Of a stretch of DNA of 64,000 nt, positions 54,956-64,000 are shown in pieces. Source of the stretch: CAWIHS01 sp963836005 (GTDB lineage: Bacteria; Pseudomonadota; Gammaproteobacteria; GRL18); NCBI GenBank assembly GCA_963836005.1, contig CAWIHS010000001.1:744001-808000 (forward strand), read 5' to 3'. Each line of letters opens with the position of its first letter. The stretch's first letter is position 1. The notes under the pieces were generated by a model. It saw only the letters and a list, made by a program, of their open reading frames with translations, had not been told where the DNA came from and searched no databases. The position numbers and the translations under genes are program-made.

Positions 54956-55240
54956 TTACCCTAGGTGTTCACCATCAGTCAATGAAGATCGTGTTTTTCG
55001 CATCGATTCCCCCTTTAATTTAAGTCTGTGTGCATTGTGCATCAGCCGATCTAATATGGCATCGGCAATCGTATTATCCCCAATGGACTGATGCCATTGA
55101 TCCGTTGGCAATTGACTGAGCATGATGGTTGATGCACTGCCATGGCGATCATCCATAAGTTCCATCAAATCATTTCGTTGAGCTGCTTTTAAAGGTTCCA
55201 GCCCCCAGTCATCAATTAATGTTGAGCAGTTCCGCTTTAC
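54956..55240 (-). pseudogene. istB: IS21 IstB-type ATPase, C-terminal fragment
   Basis: LIDDWGLEPLKAAQRNDLMELMDDRHGSASTIMLSQLPTDQWHQSIGDNTIADAILDRLMHNAHRLKLKGESMRK is the C-terminal half of IstB. The Walker A half is missing, replaced by IstA-derived sequence. Confidence 0.88.
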
Positions 55241-55830
55241 CCAAAGCCTGAAGTGTCTTGAGGTAAGTGCCATCGGCTTTATGCTCTTTCTGTTGCAGTT
55301 GGCTTTTTACCCAGAGCAGGACTTCATCTCCAATGTCTTTGGCCCACTTCATTAAGCGCCCGGTCGTCCACTTATGATGCTTATCATGACGCTCTGGCAT
55401 GTGCTTTGGCGTAGTGGTCACCCCGGGCTGATAGTGTCCGGCATGCAGGCAAACACATCGATGGTGGAAATACATTTCTATTAAGAATTTTTTGGCATGG
55501 AGCTCTAATTTTTCTCCGACCAGATGATGGGGAACAGAAGACAAATGCTCATCATACTGGACATGATAACCCACATTCACTCTGACGATTTTAATCTCTG
55601 TAAACTCAAAGGCCTGTTTGGGGAGCGGTGATAATGCGGGTTTATCCAGTGAATCAAACCACTGTTGTCGTGTCCCCTTAAGCTACTTAAAACGCTTGTG
55701 GTTTACTTCTTCCAGTAAGAAGTCAATATGCTGATTGGGTTCAGTCAGTGAGAAGAAGGTATGATGACGCAAACGAGCCAGGATCCATCGCTCGAAAATT
55801 TGTACACCCACCTCAGCCTTTGCCTTATCC
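55212..55830 (-). pseudogene. istA: IS21 IstA transposase, C-terminal fragment
   Basis: VNVGYHVQYDEHLSSVPHHLVGEKLELHAKKFLIEMYFHHRCVCLH and TTPKHMPERHDKHHKWTTGRLMKWAKDIG are typical of the IstA C-terminus. Upstream in another frame are ILARLRHHTFFSLTEPNQHIDFLLEEVNHK, so at least one frame break (stop near 55682) is present. Confidence 0.82.
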
Positions 55831-56064
55831 TGTGGTTTTCTGGTTCTGGCGGGTACGATGGCTGTGCCATAATGGGCTGCCAGTTGTTGATTATGTTTTG
55901 CAAAACATAATCAACATTATGTGGTCTTCCTGCTTATGTGACTTACTTGATGTCCGGATCATAACGGCAGGCTCGGGTAGTAGTGCTTTTAAGGTTATCA
56001 GGGATCAGGAGTGTGGGAACGTCTTTTGTACAGAATTTTTTATTCTAAATACTCGCCCAGGAAA

Positions 56065-57339
56065 TCAGCCGCTGTGCTGGTCGTAATCTCTCAGGTAATC
56101 CAGTTCGACATTGATGCCATATTTAATCTCGTACTCTTTGTTGCTCCAGGGCTCTATTTCACATGCACCACTGTTTATTAGCTTCTGTATCCAAGGTGCG
56201 TAGAGTTTATTACTGGTAGGTACGTTATCTGCATTATTGTCTGGTTTTCCGGTTTGTACCGGGCACTGCTTACCTATTCTCTCCAAAACGCTGGCATGGA
56301 CAATAGGTTTCCCATGCTTATCTGTATCCCAGAATACATCCCTACTGGTTTGTTTAAATAACAACTTGTCCTGCCATGTAAGGCGTGAGTCATGAATCAC
56401 ATCTTCGACATTTTGCTTGAGTGTAACCCAGTTGTATGGATACAGCCTTAAGGGATGCGCTAATACTTTATCGTCTGTTGCTCTGTCTATCATCCAGCAT
56501 AAAGGAATATCGGACACGCCACTTTGCTTGTAGCCACCGCCTACGTCCGTATGAACTCCGCAGAACCAGACTTGCCTAACGGTTTGTTTGCGGTTTTTAC
56601 CAACCTGCTCACTGGCGTCTCCGTCTCTTGGATCCGTCATAATTTCACCAAGAATAGAATCATCACCGTTCATGGTTTCCCACGGCAGTAGCTCAAAAAC
56701 TTCACGCTCTTCATCAATCGACATGGCATGGTACGCGTGATGGACACGGGCACTAAGTTTGAAATCATGAAAGGAGTGTTTAAAGAAAGGGACTTTATCA
56801 AAAAGCGCATCTACTGTTTTGAGCGGAACGCCGAGTGCAGAAACGGTATCCCAGACTCCTAAAAAGTCGATATTGCAAAAGGTCGTATTATTACGCTGGA
56901 TAAACTCTCTTGCTTTGAGCTTTCGATCATCTGGATCGGTGATAGAGTAAATTTCGTATGCTTGTTTTGCCAATTCTGGTCTGGATTGTGGAAGAATACC
57001 GAACAGAGAGATAAATCCAGATAAACTGCGCATTGTTGCAGCTCCACGGCTGAAGCCGAAGAAAAACAGGCGGTCGCCCCATTGATAATGGTCAGAGATA
57101 AACTGGTAGCAATCGAATATGTTTTCTGAGAAACCCGCACCTAAAACATTCCCTGTTATTTTTCTGAAGCCCGTTCCTAATCCGCGGTCATAAAACGCTA
57201 TTTGCGCGTTAGTACGATTCTCGATCATATTGAACAACTTGTACACATTGGTGTTGTGGTCTTTACCTCCTTCCTGGCCTGTCCCATCAGAAAAGATCAC
57301 TATGTTTTTACCTGTACATGACGCGCTGATATCTGACAT
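56065..57339 (-). CDS. DUF2235 alpha/beta hydrolase
   Basis: 424 residues with the DUF2235 start NIVIFSDGTGQEGGKDHNTNVYKL and nucleophile elbow FFGFSRGAATMRSLSG (GxSxG). CGVHTDVGGGYKQSGVSDIPLCWM provides the usual Asp and a conserved late motif. The family includes type VI secretion phospholipase effectors (Tle1) and many lone enzymes. No immunity or secretion gene is next to it; the downstream region is IS21 debris. The 72-bp repeat copy 2 lies just upstream. Confidence 0.88.
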   Translation of the reverse strand: MSDISASCTGKNIVIFSDGTGQEGGKDHNTNVYKLFNMIENRTNAQIAFYDRGLGTGFRKITGNVLGAGFSENIFDCYQFISDHYQWGDRLFFFGFSRGAATMRSLSGFISLFGILPQSRPELAKQAYEIYSITDPDDRKLKAREFIQRNNTTFCNIDFLGVWDTVSALGVPLKTVDALFDKVPFFKHSFHDFKLSARVHHAYHAMSIDEEREVFELLPWETMNGDDSILGEIMTDPRDGDASEQVGKNRKQTVRQVWFCGVHTDVGGGYKQSGVSDIPLCWMIDRATDDKVLAHPLRLYPYNWVTLKQNVEDVIHDSRLTWQDKLLFKQTSRDVFWDTDKHGKPIVHASVLERIGKQCPVQTGKPDNNADNVPTSNKLYAPWIQKLINSGACEIEPWSNKEYEIKYGINVELDYLRDYDQHSG

Positions 57340-57369
57340 CGACTTTCTCCGAATCTGATTTTATGGGGT

Positions 57370-57441
57370 TGACACTTTTCAATCTATCATTCAAAAATTG
57401 ACTCAGTTTGTTGATTCAGATCATGCAAAAATAGACCAAAT
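57370..57441. repeat. 72-bp repeat, copy 2
   Basis: Same as 48578-48649. The -10 half of the module is missing here; the bases after GTCA differ, so this copy has TTGAAA but no TATCCT at 17 bp. Confidence 0.93.
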
Positions 57442-57708
57442 AAAATCAAAGCATAAGTATTCCCAGCACTGTAATGTAGAGGTCTGCTTATGCTATGGAT
57501 TGCAGCCAGGGCCGAGATGAGAAAACATTACGAAATTTACATGGCAGGTTCAGCATTTTTTCCAATCAAATATTTATGAGAGCACTGGAACAGAATTTTT
57601 CGCTTGAAATCTTCAGATTCCTTAAAAGTGAACTGCTCCCGTTAATTGCACAAAACATTCAACAAGGTACGGGCTCAGATTTATTAGTTGTCATTACTCC
57701 GGCCCAGC

Positions 57709-59766
57709 TTAGTCTGCGCCGCATTTACTGTCGATGAGGGTTTTGGCGTGTGTCAACAGGGTGTTGTAAAACAGCACTATTTCACTTCGATCTTCGAGAT
57801 CTGTTAGCCCCACATCCACGATTTCGATGGTATTCCCTCTGTATACTGCAATCATGGTGGCAGTATCGACCAAACCTTCTTCATGGTTACCGGGATATAC
57901 ATACCCATAGGTGTCGTCACTTATCCATTCGTACATGCCTTCAGAGAACCAGTCATCAGTTCTATCTCTCTCTTGCTCGAATTCGGCCCTTGCGATACCA
58001 TCATTGTCAAAGGATTTGATAATAAGGTTGATGGTGGTCCAGCTTTTGAAAGAATATGATGCTACCAGTGATGTACCAGGTGAAGACGGAAAGATCAGAC
58101 CATTCGAGGCATCCGGTTTGTTGACCACATAACCACCTTCCTGAGGATTGAACCCCACGCCGAAGAAGGCATCGTCGAATACCCAATTGTTTATTAGACC
58201 GCATTCAGCACAAATACCAGAAAAGTCAAAGTCAGGTGCATATACTGAAGCAATATCCTCTAAATCAGCCTTCGGTATAAAAGATTGCTGTTTTGTTACC
58301 CCTTTCAGAGTCACTGTTACTGTCTGTTCGGCCGTTTGTACCTGGTTCATATAATCCCATACCTGTTGACTGCAAGGCCCGTTATTGGCGTCTACAGGTA
58401 ATTTACCCAAATCATACAGTTTTCTTAAATATGTCCATATGGGTACAACGCCCTCGGCGTAATGATCAACCACATTTGCAGCCGTATTTTCTACCGTTCC
58501 GTCTTTCACATCGTTAAAGAAACCGCTACCAAACTGGTATAATTGATCCGCAGTAGTGACCACCGAACCAAGTATACCAGTAAGAATATTTTTGCCAGTG
58601 TCTATGACATTGCCTCCTGTCCAATCCCACCAACAACTTTTTTCCCAGCTTGCATAATCCGGCAATCCCTGTAGTGAATAGGTATAGGAAACATCTCCAT
58701 TAATCCCATTTTCATCAGCAGCAACTGTGGGTGTGATCAATGCCAATTGAGGTGCCGCCGCCAATAATTTATCGTCTAGTTCCCGTTTGACTCTGACTTT
58801 GGGGATCTCCCCGTCTTTGCAAGTTGCAATTTCACCAATCACATGCCAGTCGTTATCCGTGGCTGAACTTCGCCGCAATAAATCCCTTGTTTCGACAGAT
58901 AAATCACTCTGATATTCAGCATAACGAGTGTCAACAATTGGATAAGGATTATCCACCACTACCACATTGGTAGTACCATCATCCAGCAGAATTGAAACGC
59001 TCACTTGCGTTTCTGAAATATAATCCAGTAACATCCGGCCACCTGCATCAGACATTATTATAGCAACAGGTCTTCTATACTCATCGAAATCAATGCTCAG
59101 GTAATGGTTAAAATCACCAGCACTGTCCCTTTGATCCAGTATCAGTTGATTAAAATACTGTATATCTCCGGTTTCATTTTTTACTCCAAAAAATGAATAA
59201 TAAAGATCATTCTTGTCAACTGCGGTCATGACCAGATTGTCATCTTTTACCGTATTGATAAAAATACCTTTGATAAGATGAGGATACTGAAATGCAGTGG
59301 ACCATAGCCATAGGGGAGTCAACGTATCAGTGGGTGTGACCATTAAGTAGAAGGTATATGTTCCGTGCGGTAGAATATCAGTGGGAATTTCAGTTAGGAC
59401 TGTTGATGCAACGGGAGCCGTCTGATTTTGCTTCCAGGGTTCAAATCCGGTTGCATAGACACCCTGCAAATCACCTGATGGAGTAAACAAATAAATATCA
59501 TTTGGATCAAGGGCCGGTGCAAACAGTCCAAGATAGAGATCAACCGGCGTAGTGAAAGCATCAATGCCTACAATGAGATCGAGTTTATCTCCATAATTAG
59601 CGATCGAACCCAATCCAAGCGGAAAAGCCGTTTCCTGGCTATTGCTAATTACCGGTAAAGCTATTGGCTCATAATCAGTGATCTGAACACTCCTGGGAGG
59701 ATCCATGGCAAACACAAATAAATGACATGCTAGCAAAAGAAAAAATGTAAGGCTATATTTTTTCAT
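57709..59766 (-). CDS. Large secreted protein of unknown function
   Basis: 685 residues with a signal peptide (MKKYSLTFFLLLACHLFVFA). Residues about 40-160 look like a beta-sandwich (FPLGLGSIANYGDKLDLIVGIDAFTTPVDLYLGLFAP...HGTYTFYLMVTP), a domain style seen in bacterial outer-surface proteins. A beta-rich middle and a Trp/Tyr-rich C-terminus (MYEWISDDTYGYVYPGNHEEG) follow. No family is recognised. It stands alone between DUF2235 and an AT-rich gap. Confidence 0.7.
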   Translation of the reverse strand: MKKYSLTFFLLLACHLFVFAMDPPRSVQITDYEPIALPVISNSQETAFPLGLGSIANYGDKLDLIVGIDAFTTPVDLYLGLFAPALDPNDIYLFTPSGDLQGVYATGFEPWKQNQTAPVASTVLTEIPTDILPHGTYTFYLMVTPTDTLTPLWLWSTAFQYPHLIKGIFINTVKDDNLVMTAVDKNDLYYSFFGVKNETGDIQYFNQLILDQRDSAGDFNHYLSIDFDEYRRPVAIIMSDAGGRMLLDYISETQVSVSILLDDGTTNVVVVDNPYPIVDTRYAEYQSDLSVETRDLLRRSSATDNDWHVIGEIATCKDGEIPKVRVKRELDDKLLAAAPQLALITPTVAADENGINGDVSYTYSLQGLPDYASWEKSCWWDWTGGNVIDTGKNILTGILGSVVTTADQLYQFGSGFFNDVKDGTVENTAANVVDHYAEGVVPIWTYLRKLYDLGKLPVDANNGPCSQQVWDYMNQVQTAEQTVTVTLKGVTKQQSFIPKADLEDIASVYAPDFDFSGICAECGLINNWVFDDAFFGVGFNPQEGGYVVNKPDASNGLIFPSSPGTSLVASYSFKSWTTINLIIKSFDNDGIARAEFEQERDRTDDWFSEGMYEWISDDTYGYVYPGNHEEGLVDTATMIAVYRGNTIEIVDVGLTDLEDRSEIVLFYNTLLTHAKTLIDSKCGAD

Positions 59767-60177
59767 GGTTTTTCCTTAATCCACAAGGTAAATAATCAGC
59801 GAATTTGAACGTGTTAATAAATATTTAAACTATCCGCTTTAATTTGCTTCGACCTGCTGACATAATAGCTGGTATATTTCCAGCGAGTCGTTAATTTGTA
59901 TAATTGTTTGTAGTAAAGATTGAGTCTTTTTTTTACAAAAATTATAGTCTCTAATACAATCTTATGCTTGCCGCAAGTAATGTCAATGATCCATGTCACC
60001 TTAGATCTAATTTGTAAATCTTTTTTATGCTGCTGTTAGCAGTGCTGTAGCTAAGAGCAATTTTGACAATAAATCGGCAAATACTGTGGAAAAAAAGATA
60101 TAAGCTTTAAAAGTAAATTGGCTTGTCAGTTCTCCACAGGGTATTATTGTATAGTTATGAGGATACAGAATGACTTT
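59767..60177. other. Intergenic stretch, no gene seen
   Basis: AT-rich, no supported ORF or RNA gene. Confidence 0.45.
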
Positions 60178-60740
60178 TTATAATTCGTTTTTAAACCAGT
60201 CGCTCAGATTTTTTTCCAGCTTATAAACGGGATCAGCCGGGGTTGAAAAGTCTTTTTACTTGCTGCATAGATATCGGTTCACTGAACACAAGATCATTGC
60301 GGTGAAATAAGTCCGCTAAAATCCTGGCCAGTTTCTGCTTTTCAAATACCAGTACAGATTGGTATTGAAAATACCCCGGCTTTTTTTATGGCCAGAAAAT
60401 AATTATAGTTTCTATCAAATGCGGTAACCATGTCTTTGATAACTACGCCTTTAATGATCACATCCTGATCACGCCAGAAAAAATCTGCATTATCAGGATC
60501 AACCCGCAAATATTCATTGGCTACATTCAGACCGTCAACGATAGCCACGCCATGATCGGTTTCTGCATCAATCAGCCATATTTTTTCATGGAAGCGTTTA
60601 TCCATTCGACTCAGTTCTGCATGCGGTATCAAACCTGGTATTGGCACTTCGTTAAGCCATTGCAGCAGCATTGCCTCATAACCTTCCACCTCAATGGCGT
60701 TTTGTTTCAGAGCAAACACAACAAAGGGATCAAGTATCAT
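60178..60740 (-). pseudogene. Phospholipase-D-superfamily protein, one HKD motif, frameshifted
   Basis: The main frame (60740-60342) contains RFHEKIWLIDAETDHGVAIVDGLNVANEYLRVD, an HxKxxxxD motif with the usual downstream Gly-Asn stretch. After about 60360 the sequence continues in a second frame (VLVFEKQKLARILADLFHRNDLVFSEPISMQQVKRLFN) and near 60245 in a third (STPADPVYKLEKNLSDWFKNEL). The N-terminal HKD half is missing. It is a remnant of a cardiolipin-synthase-like or PLD enzyme. Confidence 0.75.
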
Positions 60741-61501
60741 ATTGACTGTTTATTCAATTAAACTTCCTCAGCAATTTCTTTTAACTTCAAACTACCATAC
60801 TGCTGCGCCATACACATCGTCAATCACCGTGGTATGTTGTTTGCAACACGCCCTCGCTAATTTTTAATAATGGACTCGTTGCTTACATTAAATTCTTTCA
60901 CAACCTTGTTTATTATTTAGTCTAATCGGGACGAAGTAAATGGAGCGTTTCTTTTGAGAGGGAAATTTCATCATTATGGAATATATTTTGCCAATCACAT
61001 CTTTGGTTCATTACGTGATAATAAGCATTTTCATATTCTATACGGAGCGGTCTTGGCATGATGGAGATGACAGTTTCAAAACTTAAACAGTCAATATGAT
61101 ACTTTATTCCTATTCTTTATACTCAATGATGTACACAGTCTTCAACTACAACTCGTTAACCAAGGCATATTGCTTCGAGGTGCGATCACATCCGAGTTGT
61201 TATATCATGATAAAATTTTGTATTTGGACCCGCATTAAACGACGCCATCACACTCGAACGGCTAGCAAATTATCCGCGTGTAATACTTGATGCTGAAGTT
61301 CTCCATGAGGCGGGGTTTCGAAACACTAAAAATAATGTAACTATTCAGCGTATTTAAGTGAAAAAAGTAAAAAAAAGCCTGACAGGATTTTTATATAATT
61401 TTAACAAAATAGTTACATATATTCTTTAATTTCCCCCATTTAGAAATTCCTGGACTAAAATGAAATTTAACTCACACTGCACATTCATTAAGGTCTGATA
61501 A
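60741..61501. other. Intergenic stretch (760 bp), no gene seen
   Basis: Short unsupported ORFs only. A wide inverted repeat (ACAACTCG at 61148 and CGAGTTGT at 61193) is present but unexplained. Confidence 0.4.
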
Positions 61502-63991
61502 ATGCCTGAGCATATTTTTTCTGATTTACAGCTTCCCATCGATGTTATTCCCCAAAATATAGCTGTTTATCGTTATGTGGATGGCGATTTTATTTTTATT
61601 GACTTTAATGAAATGGCCGAAAAAACTGAGAAAATCAGCAAACAAGAGGTATTAGCAAAAAAACTGACCGAAGTGTTTCCAGGTGTTAAGGAATTTGGTC
61701 TCTTTAATGTATTACTGCGTGTTCACAATAATGGTGGTTATGAAGAGTTTGATATGAAATTATATAAAGATCACCGTATCAGTGGTTGGCGAAAAAACCG
61801 GGTCTTTAAGCTTCCCAATGGGGATGTCATAGCAATTTATAGTGATTTGACAAATCTAAAACATTATGAACATGAATTAAACCAGCATAAAAGACAGCTT
61901 GATACCAGTGAACGACGATTTCGCCATCTTGTTGAAAGTACTGACGACTGGATCTGGGAGGTTGATGCCCAAAACATTTATACTTATGTCAGTCATCAGG
62001 TAAAATCGACGCTTGGCTATTTGCCTGATGAAGTTTTGGGAAAAACACCTTTTGACTTCATGGATCCTGATGAAGCAGAGAAGATAAGCCTGATATATAA
62101 GCAATTAATTTTAAATAGAGAGAAAATTGTCAATCTGGTCAATATTAATCGTCATAAGGATGGACAAAAAATATACCTGCAGACCAATGCTACTCCTTAT
62201 TTTGACAAAACAGGCATACTACTAGGTTATCGCGGTATTGATAAGGATATTACTCAGATGCACTATGCCACTAAACATCTCGAAGACCAGAAGTTCTTTC
62301 TGCAGTCTATTATCGATGGTATCAGTGACCCAGTGATGGTTATCCGCAGGGATTTTGAAATTTTACTGATGAATGCATCAGTCAGAAAAAAGCTGGAACA
62401 GCGCTTTATTTCGAATATAGAGCATATCAAATGTTATGAGATTTTACATAACCGCAGCACACCTTGCGATGGGGTTTATACTCATTGCCCAATGTCTGTG
62501 GTTATCAGTACCAAAAAACCTGTCACAGTCGTTCACTTCGATCCTGACAAACATGACAATAAAAAATACTTTGAACTCACTACATCCCCATTATTGGATA
62601 AAGATAAAAACCATATGGGTGTCATTGAAGTTGTTCGCGATGTCACCTCACATTTGAAGACACAAAATAAGTTGCGAAAGCAAAAAAATATTCTTGATTA
62701 TAAAGCGCATTATGACCATCTTACTGGACTTCCCAATCGAGATCTATTCTTAGACAGACTTTCACAGGCCATAAAAGCAGCACAGCGTTCTGCCTGTCTG
62801 ATTGCAATACTTTTTATCGATCTCGACCACTTTAAAAAGATCAACGATTCACTTGGTCATCATGTAGGTGATGAAGTGCTTAAAGAAGCAAGCAGAAGAC
62901 TGCAAAAACAGATACGTGAAACTGATACGGTAGCACGTCTTGGAGGAGATGAATTTACTGTGATCCTTGATGCATTGCATGATACCAATGTGCTTATTGA
63001 TATTGTCCAAAATATGATTGATGCAATGAATAAACCCATTCAAATAGATGAGCATCTGCTTTATTCAACCATTAGTATTGGCATTACCATTTTTCCAGAT
63101 GATGGCAGCATCAGTGATATTTTGCTGAAAAATGCGGATACGGCTATGTATAAAGCTAAAGATGAAGGACGAAATACTTATCGTTTCTATACTGAAGAGA
63201 TGACCGAGAAAGCGTTTGAACGTATCGTTATGGAAACCAACTTCCGCCAGGCATTGGATAATGAATACTTTATTGTTTATTATCAACCGCAGATCAATGG
63301 TGAGAGTGGTGAACTTATTGGGATGGAAGCACTGATAAGATGGAAACACGAGACTATGGGAATGGTCTCGCCAGCCAAGTTTATCTCGCTTGCAGTAGAG
63401 ACTGGGCTTATCGTACCACTTGATCAGTGGACGATGCGAACGACGATGAAGCAGATGGTGAAGTGGTATGCCGAAGGTCTTAATCCAGGGGTTCTGGCAC
63501 TCAATCTGGCGATGAAACAGCTTCATCAAAAAGAATTTATTGATCTGCTTGCCACCATGCTGAAAGAAACGGGATGCAAGCCTGAGTGGCTTGAATTGGA
63601 AGTTACTGAAGGTCAGATCATGACCAATCCAGATAATGCTATTGCTATGCTCGATCAGATTAGCGGTATGGGCATCGATTTGGCTATTGATGATTTTGGC
63701 ACAGGCTATTCTTCACTGTCATATCTGAAACGGCTTCCGATTGACAAATTAAAGATTGATCGATCTTTTGTAAAAAATTTACCAGATGATATGGATGATG
63801 CTGCTATTGTCAGGTCAATTATTGCGCTCTCTCAAAATTTAAACTTGAAGGTCATTGCCGAAGGGGTTGAGACTGAAGCCCAGAAAGCATTTTTAGTCGC
63901 ACACGGTTGCCCAAACATTCAGGGTTATCTTTATGCTAAACCCATGACAGTTGATGAGATGGAAATGTATCTGCAGAAATCAGGAATATAA
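61502..63991 (+). CDS. PAS-PAS-PAS-GGDEF-EAL cyclic-di-GMP protein
   Basis: 829 residues, complete (ends 9 bp before the window end). Sensor part: PAS-like domains at about 10-115, 135-255 (FRHLVESTDDWIWEVDAQN) and 265-390. The GGDEF domain (about 400-560) has an intact RLGGDEF active site. The EAL domain (about 575-825) has MEALIRW, ELEVTEG, DDFGTGYSSL, KIDRSFV and VIAEGVE. Both synthesis and breakdown of cyclic di-GMP are possible. It has no membrane segment, so it senses a cytoplasmic cue. Confidence 0.93.
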   Translation: MPEHIFSDLQLPIDVIPQNIAVYRYVDGDFIFIDFNEMAEKTEKISKQEVLAKKLTEVFPGVKEFGLFNVLLRVHNNGGYEEFDMKLYKDHRISGWRKNRVFKLPNGDVIAIYSDLTNLKHYEHELNQHKRQLDTSERRFRHLVESTDDWIWEVDAQNIYTYVSHQVKSTLGYLPDEVLGKTPFDFMDPDEAEKISLIYKQLILNREKIVNLVNINRHKDGQKIYLQTNATPYFDKTGILLGYRGIDKDITQMHYATKHLEDQKFFLQSIIDGISDPVMVIRRDFEILLMNASVRKKLEQRFISNIEHIKCYEILHNRSTPCDGVYTHCPMSVVISTKKPVTVVHFDPDKHDNKKYFELTTSPLLDKDKNHMGVIEVVRDVTSHLKTQNKLRKQKNILDYKAHYDHLTGLPNRDLFLDRLSQAIKAAQRSACLIAILFIDLDHFKKINDSLGHHVGDEVLKEASRRLQKQIRETDTVARLGGDEFTVILDALHDTNVLIDIVQNMIDAMNKPIQIDEHLLYSTISIGITIFPDDGSISDILLKNADTAMYKAKDEGRNTYRFYTEEMTEKAFERIVMETNFRQALDNEYFIVYYQPQINGESGELIGMEALIRWKHETMGMVSPAKFISLAVETGLIVPLDQWTMRTTMKQMVKWYAEGLNPGVLALNLAMKQLHQKEFIDLLATMLKETGCKPEWLELEVTEGQIMTNPDNAIAMLDQISGMGIDLAIDDFGTGYSSLSYLKRLPIDKLKIDRSFVKNLPDDMDDAAIVRSIIALSQNLNLKVIAEGVETEAQKAFLVAHGCPNIQGYLYAKPMTVDEMEMYLQKSGI

Positions 63992-64000
63992 TATCAGTCC

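Noticed and set aside
57495..57737. An 80-codon ORF convergent with the secreted-protein gene
   Set aside because: It overlaps the end of the secreted-protein gene and resembles no family I know; it may be a remnant but cannot be supported.
61148..61200. An attC-like inverted repeat before the GGDEF-EAL gene
   Set aside because: The arms ACAACTCG/CGAGTTGT are present, but the core GTTRRRY/RYYYAAC bases do not pair correctly and no cassette gene is attached.

Overview
The window looks like a chromosomal segment of a gammaproteobacterium of low to middle GC. Evidence is the pst-phoU/phoBR phosphate module, a qmcA-ybbJ-type pair, KefG/Kef-type genes, REP-associated transposases and a chromosome-type integron. 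A nine-heme cytochrome, a rhodanese and a broken DsrE-like gene hint at sulfur or anaerobic redox metabolism, but that is inference; I cannot name the species. Insertion-sequence remnants, short repeats and single-base frameshifts are frequent.

Region 1 (1-8948) is an integron. A tyrosine recombinase with the IntI-specific insert (7557-8948, +) diverges from an array of about twelve cassettes on the minus strand. Nearly every attC has matching outer core bases, so cassette borders can be read to the base. Cassettes carry a RelE/ParE-type toxin with its antitoxin, a frameshifted secreted protein, a HEPN-like protein, small membrane proteins, a two-gene glycine-zipper pair and two ORF-less units. 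A 1.3-kb block is duplicated, and one copy lost 223 bp exactly between two GTT triplets. The far end is interrupted by the 5' part of a group II intron inserted in an attC.

Region 2 (9.3-34 kb): a tRNA-Leu(CAA) 3'-half fragment, a membrane metallopeptidase, phoBR (+) convergent with pstSCAB-phoU (-), two Pho-box promoters, then a transposon graveyard (REP-type, IS30, IS3-like, IS630, IS91, IS4-like) around a GDT1 transporter, the qmcA/nfeD pair, a DsrE pseudogene and a rhodanese. Next comes a higher-GC sugar operon (GH13_18 phosphorylase with a frameshift, HAD-IIB phosphatase, SSS symporter). A MITE-like repeat and a second tRNA-Leu fragment sit beside a truncated Kef antiporter.

Region 3 (34-48.6 kb): kefG/kef remnant, a DUF4214-PKD-nonaheme cytochrome, a repeat-rich acidic/lysine-rich protein, an APC permease, a REP transposase, and a glycosylation operon (UXS, GT2, frameshifted GtrA, two membrane proteins). 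A promoter-like 33-bp module followed by seventeen perfect 9-bp repeats lies upstream of that operon.

Region 4 (48.6-64 kb): a shattered IS91 transposase riddled with a 22-27 bp mini-repeat, a large high-GC orphan membrane protein with a periplasmic-binding-like half, IS5 and IS21 remains, a DUF2235 hydrolase, a large secreted protein, a decayed phospholipase-D-like gene and a PAS-GGDEF-EAL protein at the right edge.

Two small repeat families not explained by gene content are the most novel signals: the CCAAAAGTAGGC mini-repeat inside mobile elements, and the TTGAAA-N17-TATCCT promoter-like module near gene starts.
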